DNA of 64,000 nt from Choricystis sp. odSpoLacu1. Lineage: Eukaryota; Chlorophyta; Trebouxiophyceae. The notes under the pieces were generated by a model that was not told the origin of the DNA, made no database searches, and saw only the letters and a program-made list of their open reading frames with translations. Location: the NCBI GenBank assembly GCA_958009055.1, contig OY253653.1:558001-622000 (forward strand). The letters run 5' to 3'. Within the stretch, counting starts at the first letter, position 1. Each line of letters opens with the position of its first letter. Of this stretch, positions 1 through 10,217 are shown one piece after another. A program made the translations under genes and the position numbers.

Positions 1-1005
1 CTTGGTCAGGTACAGCGCTTCCTCGACCGCGGTGTCGCCGCCGCCGACGACGGCGACGGGAGCGCCTTTGAACAGGGGGGACGCGCCGTCGCAGATGGCG
101 CAGGCAGAGATGCCGGCCGACCAAAACCTGGACTCGGACGGCAGGCCGAGGCGTTTGGCGGTGGCCCCCGTCGCGATGATGATGGTGTGGGCCAGCACGT
201 CGCCATCCGAGGCGGAGACGCGGAAGGGGCGGGTGGCGAGGTCGATCAAGTCCACGTCATCGGTGACCAGCGCCGCCCCCCACCTCTCCGCCTGGGCGCG
301 CATCCTGTCCATGAGGTCGGGCCCGGTGACGCCGTCGGGAAACCCGGGAAAGTTCTCCACCTCGGTCGTCGTCATCAACTGGCCGCCGCGCACGCCGCCC
401 GCCGACACGCCCTCGAACACCAGGGGGCGCAGCGCGGCGCGGGCGGCGTAGATGGCGGCGGTGTAGCCGGCGGGGCCGGACCCGATGACGACGACGGCGT
501 GGGTGGGGGTGGGGGTGGTGGTGGGGGCGGGGGTGGAGGCGCCTGGGGGGAGGGGGGGTGGGGTGGGTGGGACAACGGACACGGACGTGTGGCGCGGTCG
601 TGTGCGTGCTTTGTCTCTCGCAAGGCACACCCGACCCCCTCCTCCGCGCGACCACCACACGCCAGGCGACAGTGGGCGCCCAGCCAGCATGACTCCCGGC
701 CTCGATTGGGGGTGGCCACACAGGGGAGAGTGCGCAGCGCTCTGGGAGAAGAGCGCGAGCGGAGCCGCGGAAGCCGCTTGCCCCCCCGCCGGCGCCCCTC
801 TCGCCCTGGCTCCCCTCCCCACCCCTCCCTCTAGTTCACACTCACCGTTGGTCGCCTTGACCTCGACCCTGGGCACCGGAGTCCGAGGCTGCCGCCTGGG
901 CAGGACACGCGGCGGCGCGGCGCGCAGCGTGGCGCGTGGCGCGGCCGACCGCGCCACGCGCGTGCCCACGCGCCCTGCGTCGGCGCGAGGCGCGCTGATG
1001 CGCAT
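1..1005 (-). CDS. NTRC: NADPH-dependent thioredoxin reductase, plastid NTRC-like (partial at left edge)
   Basis: Flavoprotein that passes electrons from NADPH to a thioredoxin disulfide; NTRC-type enzymes act in the plastid stroma. Exons read on the minus strand: 1005-846 and 542-1 (runs off the window). Exon 1 encodes an Arg/Ala-rich, acid-poor leader of about 54 residues starting [11 protein letters not shown], as expected of a transit peptide. Exon 2 gives the FAD-binding [10 protein letters not shown] loop, then the redox motif SACAICDG and the NADPH-binding [17 protein letters not shown]. The CAIC site with the following ASPLFKG stretch resembles NTRC more than cytosolic NTRA/B. The intron (845-543) starts GTGAG and ends CCCCCCAG, and the phase joins correctly. 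The C-terminal thioredoxin domain that would prove NTRC lies outside the window. Confidence 0.85.
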   Translation of the reverse strand, partial: MRISAPRADAGRVGTRVARSAAPRATLRAAPPRVLPRRQPRTPVPRVEVKATNGECELEGGVGRGARARGAPAGGQAASAAPLALFSQSAAHSPLCGHPQSRPGVMLAGRPLSPGVWWSRGGGGRVCLARDKARTRPRHTSVSVVPPTPPPLPPGASTPAPTTTPTPTHAVVVIGSGPAGYTAAIYAARAALRPLVFEGVSAGGVRGGQLMTTTEVENFPGFPDGVTGPDLMDRMRAQAERWGAALVTDDVDLIDLATRPFRVSASDGDVLAHTIIIATGATAKRLGLPSESRFWSAGISACAICDGASPLFKGAPVAVVGGGDTAVEEALYLTK

Positions 1006-1191
1006 GTGGAGAGGGTGTGTGGGACGGAAAGGGTTTGGGGGTGTGCGCGGGGAAGGGCAATGCACGAAACCAACGAGAGGGAGAGTGTGCGAGGGAGAAG
1101 GGCAGGAAAAACACACCGCAGCAACACAAAAAAACACACCGCTAGAGAAAAACAAACCCCTTGACAAACAGGAGTCAAAACCTTCCAATCA

Positions 1192-2475
1192 TCAAATCAC
1201 CCAGTCCAGGATGAAGTCGTCCACCAGGTTCATGTCGCGGCTGGGTTCCGCGGTCAGCCCCGTCTTGACGATGCGGGCGGGGACGCCGACGGCGACGCAG
1301 TGGGGGGGCAGGTCACAGACGACGACGGAGCCAGCGCCCACTTTGGAGCCGGCGCCCACACTGACAGGCCCCAGCACACACACGCCCGCCCCCAGGAGGG
1401 CGCCGTCGCCGACGCGGGGGTGGCGGGTGCCGCGCACGGTGCCGGAGCCGCCCAGGGTGACGTGGTGGAGGAGGGACACGTTGTCCCCCACGACGGCTGT
1501 TTCGCCAATCACGACGCCCGTCGCGTGGTCGATCAACACGCCCGACCCAATCACCGCCCCCGGGTGGATGTCGACGTGCATGACCTCCGACACGCGGGAC
1601 TGGAGGGCGAGGGCGAGGGCGCGGCGGCCGTGGCGCCAGAGGTGGTGCGCGACGCGGTGCGACTGCAGCGCTTGGAACCCTTTGAAGTACAGCACGCACT
1701 GCGCCACGCCGCCACAGGCGGGGTCGCGCTCCAGGCAGGCGCCCGCGTCGGCCACCGCGGCATCGATGAGGGTGGGGTCGGACGCGTACGCGTCTTCAAT
1801 GGTGGCGGCGAGCTGGGTGCCGAGGAGGGTGCGCGACGCGAGCTTGTTGGCGAGGAGGCAGGCGAGTGCACGTGCCAGGGAGCCATGTGTCAACACGGTG
1901 GTGTGCAGGAAGGAGGCGAGGGCGGGCTCAGCCGCGGCGGCGGCTTCGCAGTCGGAGCGGAGGGACGCCCAGACGGCGGCCTGGGTGGAGGGCGTGGGCG
2001 CGCGCGGCGGCGCGTCGGGCGCGCGCGGGGAGGCTGCGACAGGGGGAAAGTGGGGTGAGCGGCCGCCGTGCGCCTCCCCACGCCTCCCACTCGCCCTCCC
2101 ACCCCCCCACATGTGCAGGTCTCGCCACTGGGTCGCGCAATGTGGATGAAGACGCACGTGGGCAGGGGCGCTCAGGCCCCGTTTTCGCTCTCCCCATGCC
2201 CGCCCCGCGTGCCCTCACACTTCGCACCAGTCCACGTGCTCACCTTCCCCGCCCTCAGTCGTCACCAACTGCCGCCTCCAGTGCGCGCTGCCAACCGCGT
2301 TGCCTCCCACCACCACCGCTTCCGGGGGGGCGCGCCCCGGGGACCGCGTGAACGGGGTCGGCGGCAGTGCCGCGGCGCGCTGGGCGCCACGCGCCGTCTC
2401 CCCACCTCCTCCTCCTGCTCCTCCCTTCCCCGCCTCCGCGGGCGAACTGGAGCGTGGCGCCACCAGGGCCGACAT
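1192..2475 (-). CDS. SAT: Serine O-acetyltransferase
   Basis: Transfers acetyl from acetyl-CoA to serine, the committed step of cysteine synthesis. The main exon (1980-1192) carries the helical N-terminal SAT domain (AVWASLRSDCEAAAAAEPA, LACLLANKLASRTLLGTQL) and then the left-handed beta-helix with hexapeptide repeats, including DIHPGAVIGSGVLIDHATGV, GDNVSLLHHVTLGG and VPARIVKTG. A first exon (2475-2221) is proposed from phase: it ends ...HVDWCE before GTGTGAG and joins at GCCGCCGTC. It would supply a Pro/Gly/Ser-rich leader, probably plastid. The start at 2475 has a good GCCATG context; an in-frame ATG at 2568 would add 31 residues. The beta-helix part is certain; the first exon, its 240-nt intron and the start are less so. 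The gene is head-to-head with the MenE-like gene. Confidence 0.85.
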
Positions 2476-2841
2476 GGCGGGCGGGCGGGACGGGCGGGAG
2501 GGTGAGGGCCCCCGCCGCGGCGCGCCGGACGGCGGACGGTGCGCGCGGCCGCGCGGCGCGGCGACCATTCACACGCGGCGCGGGCGTGTGTGTGGCGTGT
2601 GTGTGTGTCGGGCGTGGTGGTCGACAGTCGCGTGGCCAGTTTGTGTGCCGTGGCCAGTTTGTGTGCGTTTGTCGACGCGTGCCCCAGAAAGCAAGGGGGA
2701 GAGTGGTTGGGGGAGACAAAACTTTGTTCTGGCCACAGCTTCCCCTGCTCCCCTGCTCCCCTCCGCCAAAAAACGAGGCGGATGCGTGCCCCACTCTAGG
2801 CCACCTGTGCGCACGCACCCCCCCTCCCCCTTTCCTCCACA

Positions 2842-4668
2842 ATGAGCGACCACGTCGCTGCACCACTCACCTCTCCCTCCCCCCCGCGCGTCGCGTGCGG
2901 CTCCCGCACGCACGCCGGCCCGTCCTTTGCGGCCGCCGTGGCCGCGCTGGCGGGAGGACTGCTGGCAGCCGGCCTGCAGCCGGGCGACCGCGTGGCCGTG
3001 CTGGCGGGGCCACTGGGTGATGCTTCCACTCGCTACCCAAACGACGCAGTGCTAGCCACCCTCCTGGCCGCCACCGCGGCGGGCGGCGTGGCGACACCGC
3101 TGGCGGCACGAGCACCGGTGGCCGACCTGGCGGCCTGGCTGGCGTTGGTGAGGCCGGGGTGGGTGTGCGCGCCGCGCGGCGGGCTGGAGCGCGCGGCAGC
3201 CGCGGTCGTGGCGGCAGCTGGCACCGCGGGTGGCGCCGATCCGCCGTCACAAGGCCTGCCACTGGGACCAGACCAAGCGAGTCTGGTGCTGTTGGACGTG
3301 TTTGATGATGGTGGTGAGGGCGAAAAAGAGCCTTCGCCCGCCCTCCCCTTTCTCCGCGCGTCCTCCTTCCCGCCCGCCCCCTTCCTCCCCCTGCGCCACG
3401 CCCCCTCCGATATTGCGGCCATCGTGTTCACGTCGGGCTCCAGCGGCGCCCCCCGCGCCGCCCTGCTGACGCATGCAGGGCTGGTGTTTCAATCCAGCGT
3501 TAAAATCGACCGCCTCGCACTCGCCGCCCCCGACTCCGCCACGCTGGCGCCCGCCCCCCTGTCCCACGTGGGTGGACTCAGCACCGCCCTGGCCGCCCTG
3601 ACGGGGGGCGGCACCCTGGTGCTGCTGGAGGGTGGGTGGAGTGGGAGTGCTGCGGTCGCAGCTCTGACCACGCACGCCGTCATGGCGGCCTCCATCGTGC
3701 CCGCCATGGCGGTGGACATCGCGGCCGAAACAAGCGCATCGAGTTCGGCGGGTCTGAGTCGGCGGGCGGCTGTGGCCACCGCCCTGCACTCTGTTCGCGC
3801 TGTTCTCATCGGCGGCGGCGCGCCGCCACCGCGCGCCGTGCTGCGGGCCGCGTTTCCGCGGGCGGTCGTGCACACAGCGTACGGCCTGACGGAAGCAGGC
3901 AGCAGCGTGTTGTGGGGGGAGGTGGGGAGCGTGGGCGAGGGCGCACCGCGCCCCGACGCGGCTGCAGGCGCGCCGCCCGCGGGCGCCCCCCCACCCGGCG
4001 TGGCCGCCGTCGTCGCCGTGTGCGAGGGCGACCCAGCGTCCCCGTCCGCGTGGCGACTGGCTCAGCCTGGGGAGACGGGGGAATTACTGGTGGGGGGACG
4101 GATGGTGATGGCCGGGTTTTGGCGCGCGCGCGCTGCGACGGCGGCCGCCCTGCTGCCTGCGTCTGTCCTACCCTCCACCACCACCGCCACCACCTGGCTG
4201 CGCACCCGGGACGCGGCCGTCGCTGACACCGCCGGCCGCGTGTGGATCCTGGGGCGGGGGGCAGACGCGCTGCGCGTGGGCAGCGAAACCGTGCACGCCG
4301 CCCGCGTGGAGGCCGCGCTGGCCACCGTGCCCGGTATCGTCGGCGTCATCGTGGTGGGGCTGCCCGATCTGAGGCTGGGAAGCGTGCCCGCTGCCCTGGT
4401 GGCGCTCGGCCGGGGCGTGACGTGGCGTGGCGCGGTCGCGCGCGGCGAGCCACCGCCGCCGCCTGCTGCGGGGTGTGGCACCCCCCTGTCTCTAAGCACA
4501 CTGCGGTCCGCGGCACGAGGCGCGGGCCTGCCGGGCGTCGCCCTGCCGCGTGCAGCGGTGGCGATGTGGCGCGGCGTGCCGACGCGCGGTCCGCTGAGCA
4601 AACCGGATCGGTCTGCCGCGGCGGCGGTGGTGGCGGCCGCGCTGGCGGGGCCGCAGGCCAAGCTCTAA
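2842..4668 (+). CDS. Acyl-activating enzyme, probable o-succinylbenzoate-CoA ligase (MenE-like)
   Basis: ATP-dependent acid-CoA ligase of the AMP-binding (ANL) family, 608 residues in one exon. The P-loop-like motif FTSGSSGAPRAALLTH lies near residues 195-210, the adenylate motif TAYGLTEAGSS near 350, the GRVWILGRGADALRVGSE hinge near 470, and the C-terminal catalytic lysine context GPLSKPDRSA near 585. The short family-typical core and PLSKPDR ending fit the MenE/AAE14 branch, which makes o-succinylbenzoyl-CoA for phylloquinone. Substrate choice is inferred, since the family includes many acyl-CoA ligases. No clear transit peptide is seen; the N-terminus reads MSDHVAAPLTSP. An acidic, proline-rich insertion sits near residues 155-185. 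Confidence 0.75.
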   Translation: MSDHVAAPLTSPSPPRVACGSRTHAGPSFAAAVAALAGGLLAAGLQPGDRVAVLAGPLGDASTRYPNDAVLATLLAATAAGGVATPLAARAPVADLAAWLALVRPGWVCAPRGGLERAAAAVVAAAGTAGGADPPSQGLPLGPDQASLVLLDVFDDGGEGEKEPSPALPFLRASSFPPAPFLPLRHAPSDIAAIVFTSGSSGAPRAALLTHAGLVFQSSVKIDRLALAAPDSATLAPAPLSHVGGLSTALAALTGGGTLVLLEGGWSGSAAVAALTTHAVMAASIVPAMAVDIAAETSASSSAGLSRRAAVATALHSVRAVLIGGGAPPPRAVLRAAFPRAVVHTAYGLTEAGSSVLWGEVGSVGEGAPRPDAAAGAPPAGAPPPGVAAVVAVCEGDPASPSAWRLAQPGETGELLVGGRMVMAGFWRARAATAAALLPASVLPSTTTATTWLRTRDAAVADTAGRVWILGRGADALRVGSETVHAARVEAALATVPGIVGVIVVGLPDLRLGSVPAALVALGRGVTWRGAVARGEPPPPPAAGCGTPLSLSTLRSAARGAGLPGVALPRAAVAMWRGVPTRGPLSKPDRSAAAAVVAAALAGPQAKL

Positions 4669-4782
4669 TGCAAAGAGAGAAATAATAGTGTTAGTCCGTG
4701 CTTGAAAACCGAGGGAGTGACGGGTCGAAAACAAAACACACACCCTCCTACGTTTCGTGTTGCGCGAAAAAAAAAACCATCA

Positions 4783-5203
4783 ATGTCGCTCGCCTCCTCC
4801 CTGCTGACGCAGGCGCGCGCATGGGGCTTCCTGGCGGGCGTGGCCACCTCTGGCGTTGCATACGTGGCGGCCAAGGTGAGTGGGAGCGGGGATGGGGGGC
4901 GCACGATGGGTTTGCGTGCCGCTTTGGCCTGGCGCATCGCAAGCCGGCAGGCCAGTGGGAGAGGGAGCCCTCCCTCTCCCACCCCTTCTCCCTTTCTTCA
5001 CACACACATAGCGCGACCTGTGGACCTCCACCGCCTGGCTGGCCGACCGCCTGCCCAACCCGCCTCCTCCGCCCCCACCTACGTCCGAGCCAGAGCCGCT
5101 GGTGGGCCCAGGGGCGCGCGCCCGCGCGGCGCGCGCCTGGAATGAAGGCGTGGACGCAGTGTTTGGGCCTGCGGTGCGGGAGTTGAGTCGGAGGGGGTGG
5201 TGA
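4783..5203 (+). CDS. Small membrane protein of unknown function (94 aa)
   Basis: Two exons, 4783-4875 and 5012-5203, joined in phase 0 with a GTGAGT donor and a CACATAG acceptor. The protein starts MSLASSLLTQARAWGFLAG and has one hydrophobic segment (roughly residues 13-29), a proline stretch, and a C-terminus WNEGVDAVFGPAVRELSRR. One N-terminal membrane span followed by a conserved-looking WN..VD..F motif recalls small mitochondrial MICOS subunits of the Mic12/Mic13 type, but this is a weak resemblance and no function is assigned. The splice sites and the sensible joined product support a real gene. It lies 115 bp after the MenE-like gene in the same direction. Confidence 0.55.
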
Positions 5204-5513
5204 GAGAGAGTGTGTGGGTTAGAAAGGGGGCGTGTGTTTTTTTTGTTGATCTTGGGGGGAGCGTGTTTTGCCTCCCCCCGTCTCCTTGTTAGTCATCGAA
5301 ATCCATAATGTGTGAAATGCTCCAGCTTGTGTGTGTGTGTGTGGGGCGCCACGCACACGCACGGCGGTTTTGCTCTGTGTGTGGACCGGCGTCGGCAACA
5401 CGACAGAACGGCGTTGTGTTTTTGGTCGCCCGCGCCTCGATACACGCCCAGCGCACACCCCTCTCGCGTCCGTCGTGTGCATTTCTCTCACCCTCTCAAT
5501 CCTTCACCCCACA
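5204..5513. other. Intergenic stretch
   Basis: About 310 bp between two genes on the same strand. It holds a T run, short GT/CA repeats and a pyrimidine-rich stretch just before the next start codon. It is probably 3' UTR followed by promoter and 5' UTR. No gene, RNA or repeat family was recognised. Confidence 0.5.
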
Positions 5514-6543
5514 ATGCGTGCCCTGGGGGCGCGCCGTGTGGCCCCGACGCGCCGCATTGCACCGCCGCGCCGTGCGCCGTCACGGCCGCACCGCCGCGGC
5601 GCACCCTTCCGCGCACGAGAGGGTGAGCGAGATGCGGGTTTTTGTTCGTGCTTGTGAGCACACAGTGTGGGCTGTAGGCGTGCCCACACAACCGGTCTGT
5701 CTTGATTCCCAACCACCTCCCCTCCTCTCCTCCCAACCTCCCCAGCCGACCCAGGCCCCGACGTCGCTGTCTTCCGCTTCACGCTGGGCCTGCCGGGTGT
5801 GGACGACGCCCTCGTGCCCCGCGCCGTGGGCTGGCTCGCCCTGGCTGCGCTGGCCGCCAACCGCTGGTTTTCGCCGGGCGCTGCCACGCCCGGCCAAACC
5901 ATTGCGGAAGGCGTGGCCGCCGCCCTGGCGGCCGCCTGCGTGGCGTTGCCGACTCTGGAGACCGCCCTGGCGGATGCAGCCCCTGGGCGGGGGCGGCGGG
6001 CGGCGGGCGCGGTTCCTGGCTCGGCGTCCCTGTTTCGCGTCGCGCGGCCGCCCACGCTGGCCGACGAGTCCGCCGCCGAGCTGGCGTGGGCATCCTACGC
6101 TCTGCTCCGCAATGCCAACGTGTGCACGGTGGCGGTGGTGGCGTTGCCAGGGGGCAAGGCGTCCCGCCCGCCGACCGCCCTCCTGCTGCGCGGCGCGGCG
6201 CCCGCCGCCCTGGCCACCGCGGCCGACCCGTTGGTGGCGGCGTCTGCGGCTACTGCCGCGTCGCTGGCGCCAGGCAGCGGCAGCGCTCCCGCCTGCGCCG
6301 CGCGCGGGGAGGGGGGGGGGAGCGCCCATCTACCTTCCCGACAGCGTGGACGGCGGCTGGGGCATCCTGCCTTCGGGCGCGGGGTGCGCCCTAATTCAGC
6401 CTGTGCCCCGGCGGCGGGGCGGGGGTGGCGCCCCCCCCGCCGCCCTGCTGGTGGTGGCTGGCGACCGCCCGGGCGCGCTCACGTCGCGCGACCGGGCGTG
6501 GGTGGCGGCGCTGGCGGCCAAGATGGGCGGGGTGTTGGGATAG
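5514..6543 (+). CDS. Cytochrome b6f cofactor-assembly protein, CCB2/CCB4 family (frame broken at a G run)
   Basis: CCB2 and CCB4 help attach haem c-i to cytochrome b6 in the thylakoid membrane. Exons 5514-5622 and 5746-6543. Exon 1 encodes an Arg/Pro-rich leader (MRALGARRVAPTRR) suited to plastid targeting. Exon 2 has hydrophobic helices (GWLALAALAANRWF), then AWASYALLRNANVCTV, YLPDSVDGGWGILP and the C-terminal DRPGALTSRDRAWVAALAAK typical of the family. The frame changes at a run of ten G (6311-6320): removing one G joins ...CAARGEGGG to APIYLPDSVD without a stop, giving about 301 residues. I read this as a sequencing or assembly error rather than a dead gene. CCB2 and CCB4 cannot be separated by eye. 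Confidence 0.7.
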
Positions 6544-6755
6544 ATTGAGACAGGAGGGGAGCTGACCGTGTGTTTTTCAGGGACTGTTTTTTTTTTGTTT
6601 GTGTCTGTCGTGGGCGTGAAAAGCAGGCAAGATGGGGCCGCAAAAAAACACACCAGAGACAAAGAAACGGCTCCCCCCCCTGTCCACCCTCTCCGACAAA
6701 AAACGCCACCACTTGAGCTTGCGACACAGTCTGTGTCCATAGCTGGAGGGCGGGC

Positions 6756-7859
6756 ATGGACGGCAGGTGCGTGTGAGGGGTGTGTGGGGGGGGGGGGGGG
6801 GAGGCGGGGGCGGAATGCGCAGCGCTGTTTCCTCCACCTCTCTGCCCCCTGTTCCACAGACCGCCGGCCGACGCGCCGCTGCAGCAGCGGCGCACGGTGC
6901 TCATCAACTCGACAAGCGCAGGTGAGGAGAGAGGGAGGGCTGCACAGGGAGGGAGGGAGGGCGTTTTGGGCACTGCGCCTGCCCGCGTCGGGAAGAGTAA
7001 CCCCCTTTAAACCTCACTCCCTCCAGCCCTGCTCGAAACCACGGGCGACCCGCCAGGCCTCCCCCCCCACACCATCCTCGTGGCAAAGTGGCTGACTCGG
7101 TCGGATGCAGGCGGCCGAGTCATCCTGCCCCGCGCGCGCGTCGAGGCGTCCCTCCCCTTCATGCTGTCCCACCGAGCCTACACCCTGGCCTCCGCGTCGG
7201 CGACGGCCGCCACCCCCATCACCATCAAGTCGTGGGCCAACGGGTTGGACGCGCGGCGCGTTTACGCGCTGTATGGAGTCGCCCCGCTGCTCAAGGCCGC
7301 GCGCGCGGGGGTGGGCGCGCCCATTGGACTCGCCACCGACGCCGACGGCCGGGTGTGCGTGGTGATCGGATCTGAAGACGCCCGCCTGGCGGCCGCGTTG
7401 GCGGAGGGGGAGAGAGGGCGGCCGGCTGTGAAGAAGGCGCGGCACCCGGCTGCGCCTCTGCCGCCACCACCACCCTCTGACGAGGAAGCGTCGGCCGCGG
7501 CCTGCCTCGTCCGCCTGCAAGGCAAAGGCAATGTCAACTCCCCCTCCCTCACCACCGCCCTGGCGCACGCGGTGGCGGTGGCCGCGGCGCGCGGAGGGCC
7601 CCCCCTGTCGCCGCCGCCGCGCGGGCGCGCGGCGCGGCGCGGACCTCGCCGCGGCCGGGCCGCGCCGCCCGCGGTGACGCCGCCGTGGACGACGCCGGGG
7701 CCACGGGCCGTGGTGGTGGAGGGGCGGGTGTCGTCCCCGTTGGCGCCGCTGCCGCCCGCGCCCGCGTCGCCCGCGCGTGCCGCGGCGACGACGCCGCCGA
7801 CCGAGGGCAAGGCGGCTGGGCGGGCGGCGGTGTGCATCACGGCGACGGCGGCAGTGTAG
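6756..7859 (+). CDS. B3 DNA-binding domain protein (VAL/HSI2-like)
   Basis: Three exons: 6756-6766 (only 11 nt, MDGR), 6860-6921 and 7027-7859. The phases join exactly to give 301 residues. Residues about 30-140 look like a plant B3 domain: ILVAKWLTRSDAGGRVILPR, then VEASLP, SWANGLDARRVYALYGV and GRVCVVIGS. In VAL-type proteins the corresponding pattern is SDAGR..RLVLPK...WPNN..RMYVLEG. The rest is Pro/Ala/Arg-rich and disordered, with an acidic patch (PPSDEEAS). B3 proteins bind DNA in the nucleus, and VAL-class members recruit repressive chromatin factors; that role here is inferred. The very short first exon is supported by phase and a GTGCGTG donor, but an upstream start cannot be excluded. 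Confidence 0.7.
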
Positions 7860-7967
7860 AGAATGTGGAGGGAGAAGTGTTTGTTTCCTGGGTTTGGGTG
7901 GCTCAAAAACGACACTTGAAAATGATTGAAGCAGCAGCACAAAAAAACACCCCTCTCTGCGTGCGGT

Positions 7968-9965
7968 TCACGCACCCTCCTGCGGGCACAGCGCCGCCAC
8001 CACGGCCGCCGCGTCCGCGTCGCCCCCCCCCTTCCCCCAGGTACCGAACCACGGTCACCACCACCTGCAGCGGGACGGGTGCCGCCCCCGCGTCGGAGAG
8101 AGCGGCAGCGAGGGCGGGCGCGTCGACGCGCTCCGCGCGCGTCGCGAGCGCGCGGGACGCCAGCGCGCGCTTCAGCCCCCCCTGCCCGCCACCGCGCCCG
8201 CCAGCGTGGCGACCGCCCCCGGACCATCGGCCAGGGGGTGTCCCCTCCTGGCCATGCGGGTGAGGGTGGCCCCGTCGGCAGCCCCCATGCGGAGCGCGGC
8301 GCCGCGCACGCGCACGCACGCGCCGCAGAAAAAGTCGGGCTCGCTGTAGTGGGTGGTGGAGGAGGACGCGGCCGCACTGGCAGCACCACCCCCTCCACAC
8401 CCCGTGCACGGCAGGCCGGGGGCGGGGCGGGGCGGGGCGCCGCGCGCGGCCGGCAAACCTGCCCCCAGCATGCCCATCCCGCCGCCCCTCCACCACGTCC
8501 ACCGTGCCGTCGGCTGGGTGGTAGCGCAGGGTGAAGGCGCGGTCGGCGTCGCCGTCGGCGGGGGGAGGGGCGCCGGGGGCGGGGACGCGGGTGGCGGCGA
8601 AGCGCAGCGTCACGCCGTCGTCCGAGGGGCGGGGGGCGCGGGATTGGCGCGTCTTGGGCACCAGGCTGGTGCAGGAGCGAGCTGAATCGGCGTCCGACCC
8701 AAACCCGGTGTGCGGGGGGAGGGGTGGAGGGGGGGGGCGGGTGGTGGGCGGCGGCTCGAAGAAGCGAGCCAGCACGCCGCGCGGGTCGTCCGATCCAGGG
8801 GGGGGGGGCGGGGGATCGCCACCCGCCGACGGGAGGCGCCATGGTGTCCCACAGGTGGACGCCGGTGGAGGGCGTGGCGGCGCCGGTGGCGCGCGCGGCG
8901 CGGGCGGCGGTTTTGGCTGGCGGGGTGGTGGAAGGGCGTGCGCGAGGTTCAAAAACCGCGCTCTGGTTGGGGAAGGGCGTGCGTGTGGTTCACCACACGC
9001 ACGCCACACAAAAAACCGCTCTCCCCTCCCCTCCACCCCTCCCCCTCTTTCTCACCTGCCGCCGCCTCACGCTGCGCTCGCTCCCACTTCCCCTCGGGCG
9101 GGGTGGCCGGCGGCCCGGGGTCGGGCTTGCCGGCGCGGGAGAGCCACGCGCGCGTCGCGGCGTCGGCGTCGGTGATCGTGACGGCGCGGCCATAGATGTT
9201 GGTCTGGGCGGGTTGAAAGCGGGTTTAAAAGTGTGGGTTGAGAGTGGTGTGGTGTGCGTGTGTGTGGTGGTGGGAGGGAGGGGCAGAGCGTGGTGTGCTC
9301 GTGTGTGCGCCCGCCCCTCGCCCTCCCCCGCCCCCCTCCCGCCCCCCCCCCCCCCCTTCGCCCCTCGTCGCACCGTCGTCCCCACCGCCACCGCGTCCGC
9401 GGTCAGCGGCACCCCCCCCACCATCAGCGCATGCCGCCTCACCAGCACGCCCTGGTCCAGGCCGGAGTTGGGGGTGCGGGGCTCGAGCAGGGTGGCAGTG
9501 GAGTCGGAGAGGTGCAGCGCGAGCACGACTTTGCGCACACGCCCCTCCCCCTCGGCCGCACACCCGGGCACCGCCTCCCGGAACCAGCCCGCGTAGCGCA
9601 GGGTGACGCCCGCCAGGGTGACGTAAGGCGGGTCGGGGAAAGGGGTGGAGGTTGGGGCAGGGGCAGCGGCGGCAGGCGGCGGCGGCGGCGACGCGGGCGC
9701 CGCGGCGCACGTCGGGGCCGCCGCCCCATCCTTGGACAGGGGCAGCGCGTCGGGGGCGGCTCCACGAGCGGTGGACACGGCGTAGACCAGGGTTTGGGGG
9801 CGTTTGAAGGTGGCGGGCGGGGGCTGGTGGGGAGGTGGGGTGGGAGGTGAGGCTAAAAATAACCCGGCCTTTTGTTCGATCACCATTTTTCGCCACCCCC
9901 TCTCTCCATCTCTCTCTCACCGGCCGCGGGCGCCAGCCGGCCAGGTTGGGCTCGACGGACGCCAT
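7968..9965 (-). CDS. DM10-domain flagellar protein (EFHC1/Rib72-like), several frame breaks
   Basis: EFHC/Rib72 proteins line the lumen of flagellar doublet microtubules. Exons on the minus strand: 9965-9921, 9823-9374, 9203-9056, 8916-8459, 8343-7968. The N-terminus MASVEPNLAGW followed by FKRPQTLVYA matches the family start. DM10 domain 1 runs from YVTLAGVTLRYAGWFREAV through LLEPRTPNSGLDQGVLVRRH to NIYGRAVTITDADAATRAWL. DM10 domain 2 includes GVLARFFEPP, FTLRYHPADGTVDVVEG and EPDFFCGACVRVRGAALRM. Frame breaks occur at an 11-G run (8798-8808) and a 9-C run (8023-8031), each cured by dropping one base, plus one unresolved shift near 8176-8182. The 115-nt intron 8458-8344 starts GTTTGC, which is unusual here. 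Either the assembly is faulty or the gene is decaying. Confidence 0.7.
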
Positions 9966-10217
9966 GGGTGGCGCGCGGGGGGGGCCGCGTGTGCGGCTTT
10001 GGGTGGGAGAGAGAACCGACGAAGAAAGGAGAAGAGAGTGACGAGCAGCGGAAAAACACGCTCTCACACAGCCACACCGCTCTTTGTCTCCACACACACC
10101 GCTCACGTGCCTGTCACACGAGCTCCTGCACACCCTCCACTCTGCCACACGCGAGCCCGCGCGCTACTGCGCCTCCCACTCACAAAGCAATTGACCCCCC
10201 CCCATCAAAACATCGCG

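Noticed and set aside
485..2149. Long plus-strand open frame opposite thioredoxin reductase and serine acetyltransferase
   Set aside because: It overlaps two clear minus-strand genes, has low-complexity Pro/Thr/Arg content and no recognisable motif. Long chance frames are common in such GC-rich sequence.
7262..8842. Long minus-strand frame covering the B3 gene 3' end and the DM10 gene
   Set aside because: Only its first part (after 8842) is real, as one frame of the DM10 exon; the remainder is Arg/Pro-rich and antisense to the B3 protein.
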